Origin: an uncultured Desulfobacterium sp.
GTDB lineage: Bacteria; Desulfobacterota; Desulfobacteria; Desulfobacterales; Desulfobacteraceae
Reading direction: 5' to 3'
Assembly: GCA_937124525.1 (NCBI GenBank)
Contig: CAKZLA010000217.1
Location: 1-10,456 of the forward strand
DNA length: 10,456 nt
The position numbers and the translations under genes were made by a program. Below the pieces are notes generated by a model. That model was not told where the DNA came from, ran no database searches, and saw nothing but the letters and a program-made list of their open reading frames with translations. Below are positions 7,220 through 10,456 of this stretch, in pieces; the stretch's first letter is position 1, and the number at the start of each line of letters is the position of its first letter.

Positions 7220-8569
7220 TTAACCTGCAATTATTTTTTTCAACTCGGTTTCAACTTGATTTCTAATTTCATCCAGGCGATCCGAAGTGTCCGCTTCAAA
7301 CCGAAGCACCAAAGCTGGCTGGGTGTTAGAGGCACGCACAAGCCCCCATCCTCCCTCAAAAAGGGCACGCATACCGTCAATATCGATGACCTCATACTCT
7401 TTTTTGAACTGATCTGTTATCCTTTGTACCACGTCAAACTTGATATCATCGGCACATTCCACCCGAATTTCAGGCGTGGTAAAAGTCTTTGGCAGATCTT
7501 CAATGAGCTGGGAAACGGTTTTACCGGAGCTCACCATGATTTCCAAAAGACGCAGGGTGGCATACAGTGCATCATCAAACCCCAGAAAACGGTCACTGAA
7601 AAAAATATGCCCGCTCATCTCTCCTGCCAGGGCTGCATTTTCCTCCTTCATCTTTTTCTTGATCAGGGAATGGCCCGTGCGCCACATGATGGCACGGCCC
7701 CCATGTTTTTCAATATCATTGTACATGGTCATGGAGCATTTCACCTCGGAAATAAAGGTGGCACCGGGTTTCCGGGAAAGAATTTCCCGGGCAAAAATAA
7801 CCATGAGTTGATCCCCATAAATAATCTCCCCGTTCTCGTCCACCACACCAATACGGTCTCCATCTCCATCATACCCCACCCCCAGATCAAGTTTTTTATC
7901 CTTGACCAGATCAATGAGTTCCAGCATGTTTTTCTTAACTGTGGGGTCAGCTTCATGGTTGGGAAAGGTCCCATCCATATCGCAATACAGCTCGTGGACC
8001 TCACATCCCAGAGACGTTAGCACCGGAAGGGCCGTCACACCACCCGTACCATTGCCCGCATCAATAGCAATGCGTATTTTTTTATCAATGGAGACATTCT
8101 CTTCAAGGTATGCTTTATATGGTGTCAGGACATCCACCTGATCAAGGGTGCCCTTGCCTTCCACAAAATCACCTCTTTCAATAATTTTGCGGACATCCTG
8201 GAGGCCCTGGCTGTGGATGGAATCAAACCCACTCATCAACTTGAACCCATTGTACTCTGGAGGATTATGGCTGGCCGTGACCATGGCCCCCCCCTGGGTT
8301 TCACAATGATGAATGGAAAAATAGAGCACCGGTGTGGGGCAGATCCCAATGTCAATGACATCACACCCTGTGGACAGAAGCCCCTGGATAAATAAATGGG
8401 CATAGTCATCACTGGTCACCCGGCAATCTCTGCCCACGGTCACCTTTTTGTTACCATGCTGGTTTAAAAGCGTTCCATAGGCCCTTCCTATTTTAACAAT
8501 ATCGTCGTCATTAAAATCTTCGCCTGCAACTCCTCTTATGTCATATTCCCTGAAAATTCCCGGATTCAT
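7220..8569 (-). CDS. phosphomannomutase/phosphoglucomutase
   Basis: Cytoplasmic alpha-D-phosphohexomutase of 449 residues that interconverts mannose (or glucose) 6-phosphate and 1-phosphate, feeding nucleotide-sugar synthesis for envelope polysaccharides. The four active-site loops are all present: phosphoserine loop TASHNP (98-103, Ser100), Mg-binding DGDGDR (234-239), sugar-specificity loop GEMSGH (316-321) and phosphate-binding loop RASNTQP (412-418). The GEMSGH loop and the N-terminus FREYDIRG match the dual-specificity AlgC type rather than GlmM. The start ATG has a strong AAGGAGG (8574-8580) four bases upstream. A clear terminator follows the gene. uppP lies 199 bases upstream on the same strand, another envelope-precursor gene, so shared expression is possible but not shown. 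Sequence alone does not tell which sugar is preferred in the cell. Confidence 0.93.
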   Translation of the reverse strand: MNPGIFREYDIRGVAGEDFNDDDIVKIGRAYGTLLNQHGNKKVTVGRDCRVTSDDYAHLFIQGLLSTGCDVIDIGICPTPVLYFSIHHCETQGGAMVTASHNPPEYNGFKLMSGFDSIHSQGLQDVRKIIERGDFVEGKGTLDQVDVLTPYKAYLEENVSIDKKIRIAIDAGNGTGGVTALPVLTSLGCEVHELYCDMDGTFPNHEADPTVKKNMLELIDLVKDKKLDLGVGYDGDGDRIGVVDENGEIIYGDQLMVIFAREILSRKPGATFISEVKCSMTMYNDIEKHGGRAIMWRTGHSLIKKKMKEENAALAGEMSGHIFFSDRFLGFDDALYATLRLLEIMVSSGKTVSQLIEDLPKTFTTPEIRVECADDIKFDVVQRITDQFKKEYEVIDIDGMRALFEGGWGLVRASNTQPALVLRFEADTSDRLDEIRNQVETELKKIIAG

Positions 8570-8605
8570 GCAGCCTCCTTAAAATCGTTTTCAATCCTTG
8601 GTTTT

Positions 8606-8631
8606 ATATATAAAAGATGGCGTTTATATAT
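8606..8631 (-). promoter_or_regulatory. AT-only inverted repeat upstream of the mutase
   Basis: ATATATAAA (8606-8614) and TTTATATAT (8623-8631) form a perfect 9-bp dyad around an 8-base centre, 37-62 bases before the mutase start codon. The TATATA hexamers on the - strand could be -10 elements, and the dyad could be an operator. I find no good -35 hexamer, so the role is uncertain. Confidence 0.35.
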
Positions 8632-8660
8632 CATTTTTGCTAAATTTGACCATCTCAATC

Positions 8661-8716
8661 TTTGTTATGGGCAGCCCCATATGAAATACCCGGTTTGCCC
8701 GTGGCACTTTTACAAG
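8661..8716 (+). repeat. dispersed hairpin element, copy 3
   Basis: Third copy, on the + strand in the gap between uppP and the mutase, so antisense to any read-through from uppP. It opens TTTGTTATGGGCAG, has right arm GGTTTGCCC (8692-8700), the core TGCCCGTGGCA (8696-8706) and ends CTTTTACAAGG. GGGCA (8669-8673) pairs with TGCCC (8696-8700), then a G-U pair, a bulged U and two more pairs follow. Here the left arm can also fold on itself (ATGGG with CCCAT, 8667-8680). Confidence 0.7.
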
Positions 8717-8768
8717 GAAATCCCGGTAAAGAAACCCTGGATCTTTATCCCAGGAGGTGTTGATGATG

Positions 8769-9602
8769 TCAAATAATATGTCCCACAATGATGGCAACGG
8801 TTCCCAGTGCCCAGCAATAGGGGGCAAAAAGATGCAATCTCCCATTTCGGACAATGCGCAGCAAAAGTACCAGGGCCGCATACCCCACCACAAAGGAGAT
8901 GAATGTTCCACAAAGGGTGGCACCCACATCAATGGAAGAGCCCTGTTCCATAAAATCCTTAATACTTAAGATCTCCGCCCCCAAAATGGCTGGAATGGAA
9001 AGCAAAAACGAAAACCTGGCAGCGGTTTCCCGATCAATGCCGAAAAAAAGCCCTGCTGAAATGGTTGATCCTGACCGGGAAATACCCGGTAGAACCGCCA
9101 ATCCTTGGCACAGGCCCACCCACAGCGCCTGTTTGACGCTGAACTCCATGACACCATCCCCCTTTTGGGGGGCATGACGGGTCATCCATAGAAAGGTACC
9201 AGTGATCAGCAGCATACATCCCACAAAGGATACCGAGGAAAACAAGGTATGAACGTATGGTTTAAATCCCAATCCCAGGAACGCCGTGGGAATGGAAGCG
9301 GCAATGATTAAAAATACAAATCGAATATCTTCATCTTTTTTCAAGGTTTCCAGGGCTTCTTTTCCGGAGAAAATCTGCCTGATCAAACCCAACAGGGCCA
9401 TGACCATGTGTTTGATATCCTGGAGAAACACAACCACAACGGCCAGTAATGTTCCCATGTGAAGGCTCACATCAAAAAACAGTGCAGGCTCTGTGATGCC
9501 AAAAAAAGACTGTCCCAATGCCAGGTGACCGGAGCTGCTCACGGGTAGAAATTCGGTGAGTCCCTGTAAAATGCCAAGAATAATGCCCTGATAAATTTCC
9601 AT
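8769..9602 (-). CDS. uppP: undecaprenyl-diphosphatase (bacitracin resistance protein)
   Basis: Integral inner-membrane enzyme of 277 residues that removes a phosphate from undecaprenyl diphosphate to regenerate the lipid carrier used for peptidoglycan and other envelope polymers; extra copies give bacitracin resistance. Both family signatures are visible: QGLTEFLPVSSSGHL (13-27, with the glutamate at 17 and His26) and LPGISRSGST (171-180, with the key arginine at 176). About eight hydrophobic segments can be read, and the length is usual for the family. GGAG (9609-9612) lies 6 bases before the ATG. The gene is divergent from hcp across 549 bases. No terminator is evident after it. The next gene on this strand is the hexose-phosphate mutase, also an envelope-precursor enzyme. 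Confidence 0.96.
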   Translation of the reverse strand: MEIYQGIILGILQGLTEFLPVSSSGHLALGQSFFGITEPALFFDVSLHMGTLLAVVVVFLQDIKHMVMALLGLIRQIFSGKEALETLKKDEDIRFVFLIIAASIPTAFLGLGFKPYVHTLFSSVSFVGCMLLITGTFLWMTRHAPQKGDGVMEFSVKQALWVGLCQGLAVLPGISRSGSTISAGLFFGIDRETAARFSFLLSIPAILGAEILSIKDFMEQGSSIDVGATLCGTFISFVVGYAALVLLLRIVRNGRLHLFAPYCWALGTVAIIVGHII

Positions 9603-10052
9603 TTTTTTCTCCGGTTTGTCACTTTATTTTAATATGGTACATATTTTTGATGGTATAACTCAACGATCAAGCTTTTTTATTGACGATCTGACTTGGCTGA
9701 GTTTTATCGGTTTGAGTGAAAAAAATCAAGAAAAAGCATGGTGGCAAGCCTTCCATTCCATCTTCTCCCGGATATTGAGTAGACCCTAATATTAGCTGAT
9801 ACTACAATTAAAATGGCTGTGTTGTGGCAAAGTAGCTTGCAATATCAAGGATAACAATTTATACTCCACAAACAAGTAACGAAAAAACCCGCCAACACCC
9901 TGAACACAATATGCAATTAGTAGACATTATATCGACTTTCCATAACCAACCGATTTAATTGAGAAATTTATTTTTACAAAACTTAATAGAATCAATCACT
10001 TAAACAAAGATCGGTATAAGTCTATTCTACCACAAAGAAAAATAATGTAAAA
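9603..10052. other. AT-rich divergent intergenic region
   Basis: About 450 bases before the hcp regulatory site, clearly more A/T-rich than the flanking genes. I see no ORF with a ribosome site, no tRNA and no copy of the hairpin repeat. The uppP promoter must lie at its left end on the - strand; TTGAGT near 9663-9658 is a possible -35, with no clean -10. The rest could hold a small RNA or decayed sequence, but nothing supports a specific call. Confidence 0.5.
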
Positions 10053-10066
10053 TTGATCCAGATCAA
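10053..10066 (+). promoter_or_regulatory. FNR/CRP-family operator (FNR or HcpR type)
   Basis: TTGATCCAGATCAA is an exact match to the FNR consensus TTGAT-N4-ATCAA. It lies 86 bases before the hcp start codon. hcp genes are known targets of FNR in enterobacteria and of HcpR, another CRP/FNR-family regulator, in sulfate reducers. Which of them binds here cannot be told from the site alone. Confidence 0.8.
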
Positions 10067-10088
10067 GTTTTTTTCTCCGTTACCTGTC

Positions 10089-10094
10089 TATAGT
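10089..10094 (+). promoter_or_regulatory. -10 element of the hcp promoter
   Basis: TATAGT matches TATAAT at five of six positions. A start about 7 bases downstream (near 10101) would put the centre of the upstream palindrome at -41.5, the position of a class II FNR/CRP activator overlapping the -35 region. No TTGACA-like -35 is present, as expected for an activator-dependent promoter. Confidence 0.6.
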
Positions 10095-10151
10095 AGTGGT
10101 CAGCACAAAGTAAAAAATAAGGCACGATAACCCAAGCAAAGGAGACCTACC

Positions 10152-10456
10152 ATGTTTTGTTTTCAATGTCAGGAAACTGCAAAAAATATCGGATGCACCG
10201 TAAAAGGCATGTGTGGCAAAGAAGAGGAGACTGCCAACCTCCAGGATCTTTTGATCTTTAACCTCAAGGGTATTGCCGTTATTGCCCAAGCACTAAAGGC
10301 CAATGGAAAAAGTGTGGGCAATGAAGTGGGCCTTTTTATCTCCAAAGCGCTTTTCACCACAATCACCAATGCCAACTTTGACGATGACAGCCTTGTGTCA
10401 TGGGTGGACCAGTCCCTGGCATGCAAAAAGGAGCTTTTGGCAACCCTTGATGACAC
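10152..10456 (+). CDS. hcp: hydroxylamine reductase / hybrid cluster protein, class I (3' end outside window)
   Basis: N-terminal 101 residues of the hybrid cluster protein (prismane protein), a cytoplasmic Fe-S enzyme that reduces hydroxylamine in vitro and is now viewed mainly as a nitric oxide reductase protecting anaerobes from nitrosative stress. The first residues MFCFQCQETA are a signature. Cysteines at 3, 6, 15 and 21 (CX2CX8CX5C) match the class I N-terminal 4Fe-4S site of anaerobes such as Desulfovibrio, not the class II spacing of enterobacteria. The hybrid 4Fe-2S-2O cluster ligands lie in the missing C-terminal part of a protein usually near 540 residues. GGAG (10141-10144) lies 7 bases before the ATG. 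An FNR-type box and -10 element upstream suggest induction by a CRP/FNR-family regulator. Whether a reductase gene hcr follows cannot be seen. Confidence 0.95.
   Translation, partial: MFCFQCQETAKNIGCTVKGMCGKEEETANLQDLLIFNLKGIAVIAQALKANGKSVGNEVGLFISKALFTTITNANFDDDSLVSWVDQSLACKKELLATLDD

Noticed and set aside
8624..8768. Open - strand reading frame running past the uppP stop with a protein-like tail (YRDFLVKVPRANRVFHMG...)
   Set aside because: It has no start with a ribosome site, is a different frame from uppP, and about 50 of its bases are repeat copy 3. uppP already has full family length, so a frameshift extension is unlikely.
9781..9840. Possible transposase remnant (short frame MAVLWQSSLQYQG before a stop at about 9852)
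   Set aside because: Only about 20 residues long, no terminal inverted repeats or target duplication, and no family I can recognise.
1..10456. CRISPR array, tRNA, rRNA, prophage or insertion sequence
   Set aside because: None seen: no regularly spaced repeats, no tRNA-like cloverleaf, no transposase or integrase gene.

Overview
The window looks like ordinary chromosome from a strictly anaerobic, probably sulfate-reducing, Desulfobacterales-type delta-proteobacterium. The clues are a class I hybrid cluster protein (N-terminal cysteine spacing CX2CX8CX5C), a molybdenum/tungsten oxidoreductase of the thiosulfate/polysulfide reductase type, and gene sequences of roughly balanced GC content separated by AT-rich intergenic DNA. 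The organism is an inference from family resemblance; no marker gene proves it.

Layout, left to right. Two genes lie on the + strand: an MFS efflux-type transporter cut by the left edge (1-1253) and a CvfB-like S1-domain RNA-binding protein (1470-2345). Four genes then lie on the - strand: a cytoplasmic molybdopterin oxidoreductase (2583-4676), a UvrD/Rep-family DNA helicase (5162-7021), a phosphomannomutase/phosphoglucomutase (7220-8569) and undecaprenyl-diphosphatase UppP (8769-9602). A 549-base AT-rich divergent region follows. It carries a perfect FNR-type box and a -10 element in class II activation geometry ahead of hcp (10152 to the right edge, + strand).

The genes do not form one pathway. 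UppP (lipid carrier recycling) and the hexose-phosphate mutase (activated sugar supply) both serve cell-envelope polysaccharide synthesis and may be expressed together. The helicase and the molybdoenzyme each appear to be separate units, bounded by hairpin terminators (about 7192-7212, 4980-5017 and possibly 2504-2563). Hcp is a nitrosative-stress enzyme with its own regulated promoter.

The least expected structure is a family of 56-57-base intergenic elements, present three times in 6.3 kb (2405-2461 +, 7073-7129 -, 8661-8716 +). All share conserved ends, a left arm and a right arm that can pair, a variable loop of nearly constant length, and an invariant core TGCCCRTGGCA. Base changes in the arms mostly keep them paired, and a second, mutually exclusive hairpin is possible in each copy. 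I do not recognise the family. It could be a REP-like dispersed repeat or a small structured RNA/regulatory element.
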